Origin: Chara braunii
Taxonomy: Eukaryota > Streptophyta > Charophyceae > Charales > Characeae
Length of the DNA stretch: 40,469 bases
Direction of reading: 5' to 3'
Assembly (NCBI GenBank): GCA_003427395.1
Contig: BFEA01000141.1
Coordinates: 2,504,640 to 2,545,108, forward strand
The notes below the pieces were generated by a model. It was not told the DNA's origin and did not search any database. It was given only the letters and a program-made list of their open reading frames with translations. Made by a program: the position numbers and the translations under genes. Of this stretch, positions 1-10,566 are shown piece by piece (positions within the stretch are counted from its first letter, which is position 1; every line of letters begins with the position of its first letter).

Positions 1-106
1 AGACCTTTGGCCCACCAACCGCAAGTCAAGGACACAAGCCCATCCGCTTCACAAAAGGAAGAGTGATCAGTTCCTCCCCAGCGGACGACGCCTCATCCTT
101 CTACCC
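1..106. other. Chimeric copy of 2617-2720 joined to a library adapter
   Basis: Bases 1-104 match 2617-2720 in the same orientation with one difference (G at 81, A at 2697). The match stops just before a synthetic junction adapter. The sequence after the adapter (145 onward) is unrelated to what follows 2720. The left tip of the window is therefore most likely a mate-pair read end that was not trimmed, not a genuine duplication. Confidence 0.85.
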
Positions 107-144
107 CTGTCTCTTATACACATCTAGATGTGTATAAGAGACAG
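107..144. other. Nextera/Tn5 mosaic-end junction adapter (assembly artefact)
   Basis: Positions 107-125 read CTGTCTCTTATACACATCT, the 19-bp Tn5 mosaic end, and 126-144 are its exact reverse complement. This head-to-head 38-mer is the circularisation junction of Nextera mate-pair libraries. It is not part of the genome. Translating through it gives the artefact peptide start MCIRDR at 128, so the open frame 128-463 should not be annotated as a gene. Confidence 0.97.
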
Positions 145-326
145 ACCTACACCCATCCCCCATAGCCGACCACCTCAACCCTTCCTCGCTTATCACCTCC
201 CTCATCCACTTGAGGGCCATAGGGGCCGCCAGGGGGCACACGAAGTCTCGGGTAGGGCCGGTGAAGAAGGGTCAAGGGCGATTAGGATGTGGGGCCTCTC
301 GTGTCCTCTCTCTCCCACTTCCTCTC

Positions 327-376
<50 letters not shown>

Positions 377-1874
377 CCTCTCTCTTTCCCCTCCCTCCTT
401 TTCCCAAGACCTTTGACTCTTGAGCTCTCCCCTCTGCCCCTCCCCTACATGGCACGTGACTAACCTCTACCCTCACCTGTAACATTGCCAGGGAACGAAC
501 GGCAAGGGATTTGGTCCTCACTTGGTGGAAAGCGAGGGCAAGGGGAGGGTTGTCGGTCCCTTGTGCCACCAAGAAGGGAAGGCACCAGACTGTTATAAGC
601 CGCGGAAAAAGCGGAAAGGAGTGGTGTTTTTCTTGTGTGACGAGGTCAGTTTGACTCAACCATCCTCCCCGACTGCATGACTAAGATAAAGACATGGTTT
701 GCTTGAGGGAAGGGAAAACAACCAAAGGATCATCGAAGGGCAAAGGAAGCTTAGGATTGTGGGAAGGGGCGTTGTGTTGACCCCAATGGGGATTGTATTT
801 GGTCCATGCTTCGTGTGGTGTTGTGCAGGTGAGTAGCTCGGGATGGGTGTCGAGCGGGACTGGATCCGCCGAAAAAACTGGATAAGGGAGGGACTTAGAC
901 CTCGCATAAACTATGAATGCAGGATGGGTTTGACGGTTGGATGCTTGGATGAATGGTAGATGTCCGGATGCGGCTTGCATGGTGATTGAATGCAATGGCT
1001 CTCTTGAATGCAGTGTACGCCCGGAAGGACTAAGGGCGGTCTTGGATAGGTGAATTGAACACTAGTGACTCGAGCAAAAAAAATATAGCGGCTAGGGGTC
1101 CGGGCGAAATCACCCCACCCCGAGGATGCCGCAGGGGCGGTCTTGAGTCGCTAGGCTTAGTGAAAAGGTGTGTGGTCCAATGGATGACGCTTGGCCTACA
1201 CACGAAATGAAGATAAACTCTCAATGAATTCCCCGGACTGCCTGTGTATTCGAAGGAGCTGTCTGGTCAGACGAAAAAGAATCAAGCAAACACCACGAGT
1301 GCCTAAAGAGCTACCATCGAGAGCGGAGCTACATCCCCCAATGCAAAGCCCTTTTGCAAAAGGCCCATCCCCATCCATCTCAAAGCACTAGGTGGGGATG
1401 CCCCTGGGACGAACGACCCGCGCCCTGAGCGCGAGCGTGGGCTGGTCGAGCCAAATGGGACCCGCAGTGGGGTCGACTCAGGCTAGAAAGTCCTTCAGAG
1501 TACGGCCCCTACAACGTCCCCAAGCTCAATAATGTTTTTGTAACGAGCGCGTAACATTCTCTATGCATCAACGTCCGTCTCGCAGTTGTATCGCTTTCTC
1601 ACTGGAACTCCCAACTACTCAAGGGCTTCCCAACAACCTCCAATATTGTCCCAAGGGACCGAGGTAAAAGGGAGATTTTGGCGACGAATGTCACAAGGAT
1701 CATTCGCCATGGCTTCCTCCAGGTGGGAGCTAGCAACACGTCAGGGAGCTTGAGCAGCTTGATGTCTCTTTCTCTCATCAAGTTGACTAGCATTGCCCCT
1801 TGGGGGGGTCTGACAACAGACATGCCTAGCAACTAGTCTTTCATTGTACGTTATTTCTCGCTCTCGACAATGTC
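145..1874. other. Unassigned non-coding DNA
   Basis: No recognisable gene was found. It holds the TC microsatellite at 329-372 and otherwise unique-looking DNA with short open frames of ordinary composition. Frames crossing the TC tract give only Ser-Leu or Arg-Glu strings. Confidence 0.6.
329..372. repeat. (TC)n microsatellite
   Basis: About 44 bp of nearly pure TC dinucleotides, flanked by further C/T-rich sequence. Confidence 0.95.
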
Positions 1875-2214
1875 TTGAAGCCTGCATTCGTAATCTCAAA
1901 TCTACCTTCCCATTTCGTTGAGAAAACAGTCTCGAGCAGAAATCATTTTGGTTTCGTCTCATTTATTACTCTTAGAACATCCACAAACGATCTGCTTTTC
2001 GGTCCGCGAAATCCATGTCTTCGATACGATTTTTCTTCTCCCCAAGGTCCCGGCTTAGCCAAATCCACATGCATTATTCCCGGTTCATTATTCCCGGCTT
2101 TTCTCAGGTCCTGCCAATTTCGCATACATATCACCCCTTCGTCTTCCCTTGCCTCTTCTCTTTTAATTGACTTTCCATGCGCAAGGCTTGGTTTATCCCT
2201 TAGACATTTCTTTT

Positions 2215-2545
2215 CTAAGCGCCTTGTCATGCCCTTCTTTTCAAGCTCATGCAAGCCAATCACACAGCCATTCCCCAGCCTGCCAGTCCTTTTCTCAAGT
2301 CCATGCAGAGTCAATCATACCAGCTCTTTCCTTCCTGGTTGTCCTGCCAGACCCTTTCTCTCAAGTTCATGTCATGTCACTTGCTCAAGTCCTTTCTATC
2401 CTGGGCATCTTGCCAGGCCCCCTTTTCTCAGGCCCATGCAAACCCAATTACGAGTCTTTTTCTTTTCTTGGTGTCTTGCCAGACCCCCTTTTCTCAGGCC
2501 CATGCAAAGCCAGATACAGGTCTTTTTCCATGCGTATTCATTGGT
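2215..2545 (+). repeat. Decaying ~66-bp minisatellite
   Basis: The anchor TGCC followed by a C/T-rich stretch and TCATG or CCATGCA recurs at about 2230, 2281, 2345, 2411 and 2477. The last three intervals are 64, 66 and 66 bp and the first is shorter (51 bp). The two right-hand copies are the most alike, sharing a CCCTTTTCTCAGGCCCATGC core. The long open frame here (1875-2822) shows no domain and owes its repeated peptides to this tandem array. Confidence 0.8.
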
Positions 2546-2616
2546 AGATGGCACACCTTCCCCCCACTCAAAACGCAATGTCCCCATCGCGCGACTGGTT
2601 CTCACTCGGAGGTACG

Positions 2617-2720
2617 AGACCTTTGGCCCACCAACCGCAAGTCAAGGACACAAGCCCATCCGCTTCACAAAAGGAAGAGTGATCAGTTCCTCCCCAACGG
2701 ACGACGCCTCATCCTTCTAC
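2617..2720. other. In-place copy of the segment found at 1-104
   Basis: This copy continues without interruption into its flanks on both sides, so it is probably the genomic location of the sequence that also appears before the adapter at the window start. The single difference between copies could be a polymorphism or a read error. Confidence 0.7.
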
Positions 2721-3539
2721 TCGGTCCGACCTTTCTTCTCTTACGTGGCGAGCACCAATATTGAGGTTCCTCCTCACTTCTGGCAGGCAGGTCCAATCCA
2801 AGCCTTCCAGGGTCTCGTCTAGCCGTGAGAGCGTTCCTCGTGAATCGTTCCTCCCGAGAGGTGATTTTCTAGATCCGGCCTCTTCCTTTCAAGAGAGTTG
2901 GGGCTCTCAATTAGTCCGCGAGTGCAGTTACGAAGACCTCGCAATTAGTCCCGAAACGGTTGTAATGTTCCGGCAGGGCAGTGTCAATGCCCCGTGGTGG
3001 TGACGGACTCCACCCGGTACCTTCGCCCGGCCCCTCCCCTTGGACAGTGCTGCCCAACTTAATGCGGGCGGCCGAGGTCCGATCCAAACGACCATGGCAC
3101 CCCTCTATGACATAGCGTGTGGTTGGAGAGTAGCAAAAATAAACTAGATGAGAATGACTCTCTCGCCCATTTGGCTCTCTCGCCCTTTGACGTTTAGGCA
3201 TTCAACAGGAGGCGCAATTTGAACTCCCCGACTAGAGTTCATTGTCATAGGTGGTTCCGGACGGTCGACACCGATCCAAGTGGTAGGTGCCTTGGTCCTT
3301 TAACCCTCATCCTCTTAAAAGAGGAACATGTCGCGTTGAGACTTTTTCCCTTAAAGGGATAGAGGTCTTGGGGTCGCGGTGCGTGCACCGGTATCCCCCT
3401 CTTGATGAGGCCAAAAACTAGAAAAAAAGAGAAATTCATTTCAAAGCCATTTCCAAGTCCATTTCAAGTTGCCTAGGGTCCCCTGTTTATGCACTGCAAT
3501 TTCCAATACTCAATCCAATTCCAATGCTCAGTCTCATTC
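2721..3539. other. Unassigned non-coding DNA
   Basis: No gene, RNA or mobile-element signature was recognised. Short frames are present on both strands but none resembles a known family. Confidence 0.5.
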
Positions 3540-3770
3540 TCATGCTCAATCTCAGTCCAGTGCTCAATGCAATATCTCTTCCAGGGCTGAGTCCAATATC
3601 TTTTCCAAGGCTGAATCCAATATCTTTTCCAAGGCTGAGTCCAATATCTTTTCCGAGGCTCAGCACTTCCCAATGTCTTTTCCAAAGCTCAGCTCTTCCA
3701 ATATCATTTCCAAAGCTTAGCTCTTCCAATATCCTTTCCAAAGCTCAGCTCTTCCCAATGTCATGCATCT
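3540..3770 (+). repeat. 24-bp/30-bp minisatellite
   Basis: Copies of TCCAATATCTTTTCCAAGGC plus TGAG follow each other with a 24-bp period at about 3590-3665. The array then shifts into a longer variant, near 30 bp, in which CTCTTCC has been gained between copies (about 3680-3770). Peptides read through it (repeats of NIFSKAES on one strand, GKDIG on the other) are by-products of the repeat. Confidence 0.85.
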
Positions 3771-3857
3771 CAAGCAGCCATGCAAGGGGACCCCAGTGCC
3801 AATTCCAAAGAATGACCCTTGTCAGGGGCCATTTCGAACAACCTAGTTAGGGTCGCT

Positions 3858-4030
3858 CTTTCCAATTCCAAGTCGAACAGCCTGGTTAGGGCCATTCTTA
3901 TCCATTGCAATCGGACAGCCTGCTTGAGACCATCCTTATCCATTTCAATTGGGCAGCCTGGTTAGGGTCATCCTTGTCCATTTCAATTGGACAGCCTGGT
4001 TAGGGTCATCCTTGTCCATTGCAATGTTAG
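3858..4030 (+). repeat. 38-bp minisatellite
   Basis: The unit beginning TCCATTTCAATTGGACAGCC and ending GGTTAGGGTCATCCTTG starts at 3901, 3939, 3977 and 4015, exactly 38 bp apart. A more diverged copy starts at 3861. The array lies less than 100 bp from the 24/30-bp array. Confidence 0.9.
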
Positions 4031-5148
4031 CACCCGAGGGGGTGGGCCTCGAGGACACGGGTCCTATCTCGTATCGGGGATTAGAAGGCGGCCATCTTCT
4101 TGGGTTTTTACGCATGCTTCTTCCTTTTCATCATGCCATTTGTCATTCTTACATCCATCCATACATCCGACTTAGCTTCTAGTGCTCGAATTGGGGCTTG
4201 CATCCCCAAGCAGCACTAGCCCACCCGGCCGTTCAACCATTGCAAGGGGTGCTAACTCATTTCAATGTTCCCCCCCCTCTCTGACCTCTCATGGGTTCTC
4301 AGTGCACTAGACTCCTCAGGGATATGGTTGGATTAGGCTCCTAGGGAAGAGGATGCCTCTTTACCCATAGGTCCCCTAACCTCTCACAAAGACTCGTGCA
4401 ACGACTCATTCAATCATGGATACACAATTCAGAAAGGAAAGCTTTGGCCATCAATTTTTCTTCCAACATTCAATAGTTCACATGCCCTTGCTTGCCTTTT
4501 CGAGGCAGAGTCAACCATCCCCAGTCCCTTCCTTACTACCAAAAAAACTTCCACTTTCCAAAAGGAGCGAGTACTCGTACAAAGTAGCACTAGCTACTCA
4601 TCCCTTGCTAACTTTCCCAGTCAAGAAGTTGTTCTGTCGCAATCCTTCAAAAGCAGGAGACAAAGTTCGAATGCAAAAGATAACATTACAGACTTATCTC
4701 ACCTAGACCCCGGTCCTTCATAGTCCCAGTCTCATACTCATCAACCCACATGTACTTCCGAAGAAGCCACTACTATTGGAAAGTAGCACTAGTTACCCAG
4801 TCTCTGGTCAATCTTAATCAAAAAGTTGTTCCATCGCAGTCCACTCAGAAAGAAAAGGTTCAAATGTGAAATTCAAAATGGCAGTTCCACCTGCCTGGGT
4901 GTCAACCCTCCCCCAATTTCTAGCTAACCCCCATTATGCCCACTATCCCTTTACTGTCCAGCTGCCNTGCGCNGAGCCTCTCTTGCACGATCNTCAATCT
5001 CTTGCTGCATTTGTCTCTTTATCCTTTGCAACTGAAGGAGTATCTCCTCTGTGAAGAAGGTTGTTGGGGATAAGTCCTCTCCCCTGCTCAACTTTTCCTT
5101 CCCCTGCATTGCCCACTGGTATCGCAAGATACTGGCCCATTGATCAAA
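4031..5148. other. Unassigned DNA with one ~200-bp diverged duplication
   Basis: No gene was recognised. A segment with AAAGTAGCACTAG followed by AAGTTGTTC and a TCGCA-containing tail occurs at about 4580-4680 and again at about 4780-4876, 200 bp apart, with many differences. Three undetermined bases (N) lie between 4960 and 5000. This may be the far 3' part of element 1, but no LTR copy was found here. Confidence 0.5.
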
Positions 5149-5625
5149 TCAGTCGCTGAAAGTCGGTCCAAACTCTCTTATCCATTTGTCCTTTTCTTCC
5201 CCCGGGTCCTCCTCTCTCTCCCGTACTTCCCTTGTGGGTGTTGTAACTTCGTCCTCCTCCTCCTCGCTGCTGAGGTCTATGACCTCGATGGGCTCCTCCT
5301 CCTCCAACCTCAGCCTTTTCCCTAGGTTCCCCTCTTCCTCACTACTAGTGTCATTGTCTGATGGAAGGACTATTGGTTCCCCCTCCCTCAGGGGCGACGG
5401 TCCCCTGGTCCCTTGCTTCCTCCCACCTCTGTTTACAACCAGATTGTGATCGAATCCCACATACAGCTTCCTCTTCCTGGAACTTGATTCCCCGGCCTGT
5501 CTTGTCGGCTGCTGCTCATTGGGCTGGTTGATAGCACTGCTGTCGTTCTCATTTCCAAACTCCATCTTGCCTTTTCTTGCTTTTCCTCTTCTTTCCTGGT
5601 CCTGTCCATACATAACAGTCACCAC
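5149..5625 (-). CDS. Acidic ORF with SUMO-interaction-like motif, 3' of element 1 pol
   Basis: A 158-residue open frame that I do not recognise as a named family. It lies on the same strand as element 1 and about 395 bp beyond the end of its integrase frame. Seen in the translation: a hydrophilic N-terminus, a basic cluster SSRKRK (around residue 50) that could be a nuclear localisation signal, and a Glu-rich C-terminal half. In that half PIEVIDLSSEEEEDE has the form of a classical SUMO-interacting motif, a hydrophobic V-I-D-L core (residues 115-118, bases 5272-5283) followed by Ser and acidic residues. The start could be 5625 or Met21 (base 5565). Inference: an extra retroelement ORF or captured host segment for a nuclear, SUMO-linked role. 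It may also be a chance frame, since the region is compositionally biased. Confidence 0.45.
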   Translation of the reverse strand: MVTVMYGQDQERRGKARKGKMEFGNENDSSAINQPNEQQPTRQAGESSSRKRKLYVGFDHNLVVNRGGRKQGTRGPSPLREGEPIVLPSDNDTSSEEEGNLGKRLRLEEEEPIEVIDLSSEEEEDEVTTPTREVREREEDPGEEKDKWIREFGPTFSD

Positions 5626-5742
5626 ATCCCCTCATACGCACACATTCCATCCCACTCCCATTTGCAGCTTTGCAGGGCTCCCTAGGACTCTTGCTTGCCC
5701 CCATATAGTTGGTAGTCCCATTATCCCTTAGAACCCTTGACA

Positions 5743-5890
5743 CATTGTCCCAGCGCATAGGTACCTCATGTAGACAGTCCCCAGAATTGCCCCGCAAAAG
5801 ACTATGGTACATTGTCCCAGCACATAGATACCTCGTGTAGACAGTCCTCAGAGTTGCCCCCCAAAAACTATGGTACATTGTCCAATGCTC
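5743..5890 (-). repeat. 66/67-bp tandem repeat between pol and the acidic ORF
   Basis: CATTGTCC starts at 5743, 5810 and 5876. The first two copies are full length (67 and 66 bp) and the third is cut short. Each carries GTAGACAGTCC and GGTACATTGTCC segments. The array lies in the 3' untranslated part of element 1. Confidence 0.85.
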
Positions 5891-6019
5891 CCAACCTCGT
5901 TCATACTCAGCCCAGGCAGTTACTCATGTTCCACAGGAAAGGACACAAAAGAACAACCCCTGCAGTCATGATTACTTCCACAGGAAGGCGGTATAGACTC
6001 ATAGCCAGCTGTCTGCTTT

Positions 6020-9000
6020 TCAAGTTGTCAATTCCCCTGTTTCCGTGTCCTGAGCCTCCTGTAACCATTGTTCCATTGGATCCCTGCTAAAAAACCTGAC
6101 CAACCTCTGTCCCGGAAATGACCCTCTTATACTAGTACCATCAAGATCCTCAAGTTCGAACGTGTTCAATCCCACCCGCTTAGCGATCCTGTAGGGCCCT
6201 TTGAACCTCTTCCCTAGCTGCCCAGATCACGTGCTCTCAAGGGCCGAGTTCCTAACTAGCACCTTTTCCCCTACTTGGAGTGGTTCTTTTCGGATATTCT
6301 TCACCTGGTCCCATCTTGCTTTGTCCCTCATTCGGCTATCCATCACGCGCTTGACCACTTCTTCTAAGGCTTCCTCATTTCCAACGACCTGTTGGCAACG
6401 TGCGACAATTAACTCCTCCGTGGTCAAGTGCGGATCATTGTCTAATCTGTTCCAGGTAGGGACGAGGGCCTCTACTGGGAAGTCAATCTCCTTTCCATAC
6501 CATAGCTCCGCTGGAATGCACCCCGTCGTTCTCTTTGGTGTCATGTTCTCAGAGAAGACTGCCTGCTTAAGGTACCGTGGCCAGTTTCCCAAATCATCCA
6601 CTGCGAGCTTGGCGATTGTGTTCTTCAAGGTCCGATGCCCCCTTTCTACCGGTGCATTTGCCTCAGGGTGATATGGCTCAATGATTTTAATGGGTACGCA
6701 CAAGGTCTTAAGCTTGCTCAATACCTCCTGATTGACGAACTCCGTCCCGTTATCTGCTATGAACCTGCGCACAAAGGGGTGTCTTAGGTAGAAATCCTCT
6801 ATCCAATCGGCCACTCCCTTCCCTGTCTTTCTCTTGAGTGCTACCGCCTCTACGTAGCCACTGAGGTTATCCCTTGCATCCAGGATGTACCTGTATCCAT
6901 CCGTTGACACTGGCATGACCGCAAGGTCGAGGTGGACTAAGTGCCCCGACCCTAGTACACGGGTGGGTCTAAGGGGCTCGAAGACACGTGCGGAACTCCT
7001 TTCCTGGCATATCAGGCATGTCCAGAAGTAGAGTGGTGCGATTTTCGCAAGGGTCCCTTTGAATGACCTATGGCCTCCAGCTAGTCCATCGTGCATTGCC
7101 TGGATTATATCTAACAGCCTAGACCTTCTGCACACGACTCGTCTAGGCATCATCCCCTCTTCCTTCTTGAACACGTGGCCGTTCCTTAAAACATACTTTT
7201 CGGCTTCCTCCCTTGCCTTGGGGCTGACTTTCGTGGGCTGTTTGTTTCCTATAAGCAGTAGGCCGATTTCCCTGAAGACGCCCTCATACATCTGTATGAG
7301 GAAGAATTCTCGTTCCTTCTGGTCGATATCCTTCTCCTCCTGAGCCTGATTCACCAGGTACTGCAGTTCCCTTTGCGTCCAGGATTCTGCTAAGGTCATC
7401 ACGGCGTCCCGTCCCCCTTCACCGGCCATTGCCATCAGTTCCTCTTTAGGCCCAATCACTGCACCCCACGAATCCCTCTCATCTTTGCGCCTAATCGTAG
7501 TAACCGGTCCCTCCCTGAGTTCCGCAACTACCGCAGGCGCGCCCTTTTCCAAGGTATGGATCAGCAACTGACCAGTCGTGGCTATGGAGTCTGCCATCTT
7601 GTTATCCACAGCAAGGGTCCCTCCTTCGTATTCCAGGAAGGCGTCAATCTGCTCTGCGTCCTCTATGCCTTCCGACGTGATACATACCCTACTCAGCCCA
7701 TCCGCCCTGTTTCGAAGCCCCGCAATCCGCTCGACCTTATAGTCGAACTACCATATGAAGCCTATCCATCTCCCAACGGTTGGGTCTATAGGCTTATAGT
7801 TCTTTAGTGCCCCGGCGACGTTGGTTGGATCGATCCTCGGGATAAACCGCCTCCCAAACAGGTATGCTTGGAAGGTCTTAAGACAATGTAGGATCGCTAA
7901 GACCTCTTTCTTGAACTGTGAGTACCGCCGTTCTGCCGAATTCAAGGTTCTACTTTCAAATCTGATTGGCCTTTCCTTGCCTTCCTCGCTTTTCTGTATC
8001 AGTACTCCTCCAACTGCCAGCGGTCCCCCATCTGTTTCTAAGATGAAGGGCCGTCCTACCTCGTCATTGAAACAGGGTGCTGCTAGAGTGACCTGATCGA
8101 AAGACAGAATGTCTTTGAGGGTCTGGGCCGCCGCTTCCCTATCTTCGGTCCATTCCATAGTGCCACCTTCTCTAATCATCGTGCGGATAGGCTCTGCTAT
8201 CTTTGCGAATCCTTTGATGAAGATCCTCCAGAACCCGACCACCCCTAGGAAGGCTCGTACTTCCGTCGTGGTGCACAGGGGTGTCGGCCACTGGGAGATC
8301 TTATCTGTCTTTGCTGGGTCGGGTCTCCTCCCATAAGCCCCACAGCGAAATCCCAATATGGTTACTTCCGGAACGGCCAGGATGCTCTTTTGTCCGCTTG
8401 CGGTAATATTATAACTCAAAAACCGCTGGAGTAGGTCCTTGATATCCTGCAGGTGGTCCCAGACAAACTTTCGTATGCCCGACTCGGCTTCTGTCTCATC
8501 TTTGTCTCGCGCGCCTTTTAGAGGGTTATCGTCTATATATGGCTCGCATTTTTCTGGGAACATGTCCCCTGCTACGGCAAGCATCCTCCTCTGCGCCTCT
8601 GCCACCGCATTCGTGAAACCCATAGGGGTCACTTGCATTTGCAACTGCCCTACTGGTGTGTGCATGGCAGTATACGGTTTATCCCTTGCGTCGAACGACA
8701 ACTGGTCATATCCCGAGTATAGGTCTATCAGGGAGTAAATACTTCGTCCAGCATGCGATTCAGCCAGCAAGTCCGCCTGTGGGAGCGAACCCGCGTCCCT
8801 AATTGTTACCGCATTGAGCTTCTGCAAGTCCTGGATCCACCTGAGCGTCTTGTTGGGCTTCCGGAAAACGAACCACTTATTCGCGTAGGGGGATGCGGTG
8901 GGTTCAGCCACGAATGAATCTATCTTGGCTCTAAGCAGGTCCGTGACCTCTGCCGCTATCCCAAACTCATAGGCACACCCTTTATCATTCCAACACTCAT

Positions 9001-9348
9001 GCTCTACCGTGTGGATCCTAACAGGGGGAATTCATTTCGCATCTAACCGTCCTTTCTGGTGATCATTGAAGGCAAAGGCTAGATGAAACTCTTGGCACGC
9101 CCTCCTTATCAACCGAGTTTCTTTTGTTGTTAAGAACCCTTCCACCCCTATTTTCATGGTTTCTGCTACTTCATCCGGTATCCGATGCCCTTCCATTGCT
9201 CGCCTTTCCCTTATTATCCGCAAAACTTTTTCTTCATTCCCCATGGCCTCCTCCCTTCATGTTTCTATTAGGATCGAGACCGGCTTGGCCTTCTTGCCTA
9301 CGGGCTTGTACTTTCGCACATCGCCTTCGGGGATCGTTCTTTTAAAAA
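6020..9348 (-). pseudogene. Element 1 Ty3/gypsy pol: RT, RNase H, integrase (inactivated)
   Basis: This would copy element RNA into DNA and integrate it. Domains in order: an upstream linker (about 9345-8900); RT with QDLQKLN, motif A SLIDLYSGYDQ and catalytic YIDD (frame 8911-7748); RNase H with FILETDGG and a conserved FKKEVLAILH helix; a connection segment with NRADGLSRV; an integrase zinc finger (HDGLAGGH, then CLIC); the catalytic core (LDLAVM, ADNGTEF, APVERGH give D, D, E); and a C-terminal GKRFKGPYRI segment ending at a natural stop at 6020-6022. The same frame holds from 9259 to 6020 except for four in-frame stops at 9257 (TGA), 9032 (TGA), 7748 (TAG) and 6227 (TGA). Upstream of about 9345 the frame shifts beside an A/T homopolymer. 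RT and integrase catalytic residues survive, but the zinc finger lacks the usual stretch between the Tyr-Phe-Trp and CxxC. Recent but dead copy. Confidence 0.9.
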
Positions 9349-10566
9349 ATGAACGGTCGGAATCGGCCTTGCTACCTCCAGGACGCGGGGCTGGATGCTG
9401 ACTAGCTTCCCATTCAGACAGTAGCCCTTTCAGACCCCGTCTTCGAATTTAGCAAGCGCTGCGGGGTCCACCCCCACCTTGTGATACCTGATGGCCTTAA
9501 CGAGTTGTAACAAGTCTGGGATTTCAAGCACCACTTCTGTCATTTCGTTCCGGCCTTCCTTTGGTTTGGGCAGGCTGGCCCCAAGTTCGACTTCCGATTC
9601 TTTTTCTGCCACCATAACTTCCAGGGCCTCGTCCTCTTGCCTCCTCTTCTTCATAGGCAGACCCATCTTGATCCACTCCTTCTTGCTAAAGGCTTCTTCA
9701 ATCATCATCTCTACTCTTTCCCTCATTCCTTCCATTCGTGCGAATGCCCCCTTCCGCGCACTCTCTTTGAATGTTGGCGACCAGGTTGCCAATTTGCCCT
9801 TTGGGGGGTCCCCTCCAGTCCCAAGAAGTCGAAGGAGTTCTCCGCGGCCGGTCACTGGGTCCTCTATGTCTACCATGTATGTGCCGTCATGCAGATGCAT
9901 TCCTATCATTTCTACATTGGCGCACCACGGTCTCCCGAGGATTATGTCGTGATCCATTTCTTCCATCACGGTCATTCGATGAAAGGACCAGATGGATTCC
10001 CGGATTCCCGCCTTGACTGCACATTTGGTGACATACCCCGTGAAAGGAATTTCACCACCGGTTCCCCGGATACTCCCTGCTACTTCCTTGTTTACCGTGC
10101 ACCCCGTGACTGTTGCGAAATCTCGTCGTATGAGGGTGATTTCTGCACCGCCGTCCACTAATGCATCTGTGTGGTGGGTTCCGATTTGGACCTTCAGCTT
10201 TCCTACGGGCAAGGCATGGAAGCTAAGCTTCGTCCCGGGCGGCGCCCTCATGACTTCACCCCCTTCTCGGTCCGGTAGGCTTAGGCGGATTTCCAAGTCC
10301 TCCAGATCTCCGGGAATTCGTTGGAGGTTGGAAACCCCTTGCGGCGTGTCGGGCTCTTCTGTTTCCTGCTCCTGTGGTTCCGGGGCCTCCTCTACCTCTA
10401 CGCGCTTGCGCGTTAGCAACTGCATGAGTCCTTTAAGCAGCCTTGGGCTGGCTTGCAGCATGGTCGGGAAGGATACCGATACCATGGTACCTAGTAGCTG
10501 ACTCAGGGTGCCATCGATTTCAGGCGATCGGAATTTGATACCTGAACTTCTTCTTTGCCGCCGCAA
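9349..10566 (-). pseudogene. Element 1 aspartic protease region
   Basis: This is the retroviral-type aspartic protease segment between gag and pol. The frame 10566-9430 contains ALVDGGAEITLIRRDF, the active-site loop of Ty3-type proteases, then a flap-like GTGGEIPF and the C-terminal IILGRPW, which fits the conserved hydrophobic-Leu-Gly motif. The active-site triad reads D-G-G where D-S-G or D-T-G is usual. A long charged linker rich in Glu and Lys follows toward RT. An in-frame TGA at 9430 interrupts it, but the reading continues in the same frame to about 9349. It overlaps the end of gag (10520) by 47 bp in another frame, which suggests a one-base indel or a frameshift site in an originally continuous polyprotein. 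Confidence 0.85.

Noticed and set aside
128-463. 111-residue open frame beginning MCIRDR
   Set aside because: The start lies inside the Tn5 mosaic-end adapter and the rest is a TC-repeat translation.
1875-2822. 315-residue open frame
   Set aside because: No domain is recognisable. Its repeated peptides come from the 66-bp minisatellite and other frames across the same region are equally open.
3473-3741. Minus-strand repeat protein with GKDIG/WKRYW repeats
   Set aside because: Translation of the 24-bp minisatellite, open in more than one frame on both strands.
5549-5878. 109-residue minus-strand frame after pol
   Set aside because: Mostly translation of the 66-bp tandem repeat and overlapping the start of the acidic ORF; no domain.
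7748-7750. Alternative genetic code (TAG read as Gln, as in some ulvophyte algae)
   Set aside because: TAG does stand at an apparent Gln position here, but other in-frame interruptions are TGA, one is TAA in element 3, and frameshifts are also present. Decay explains everything.
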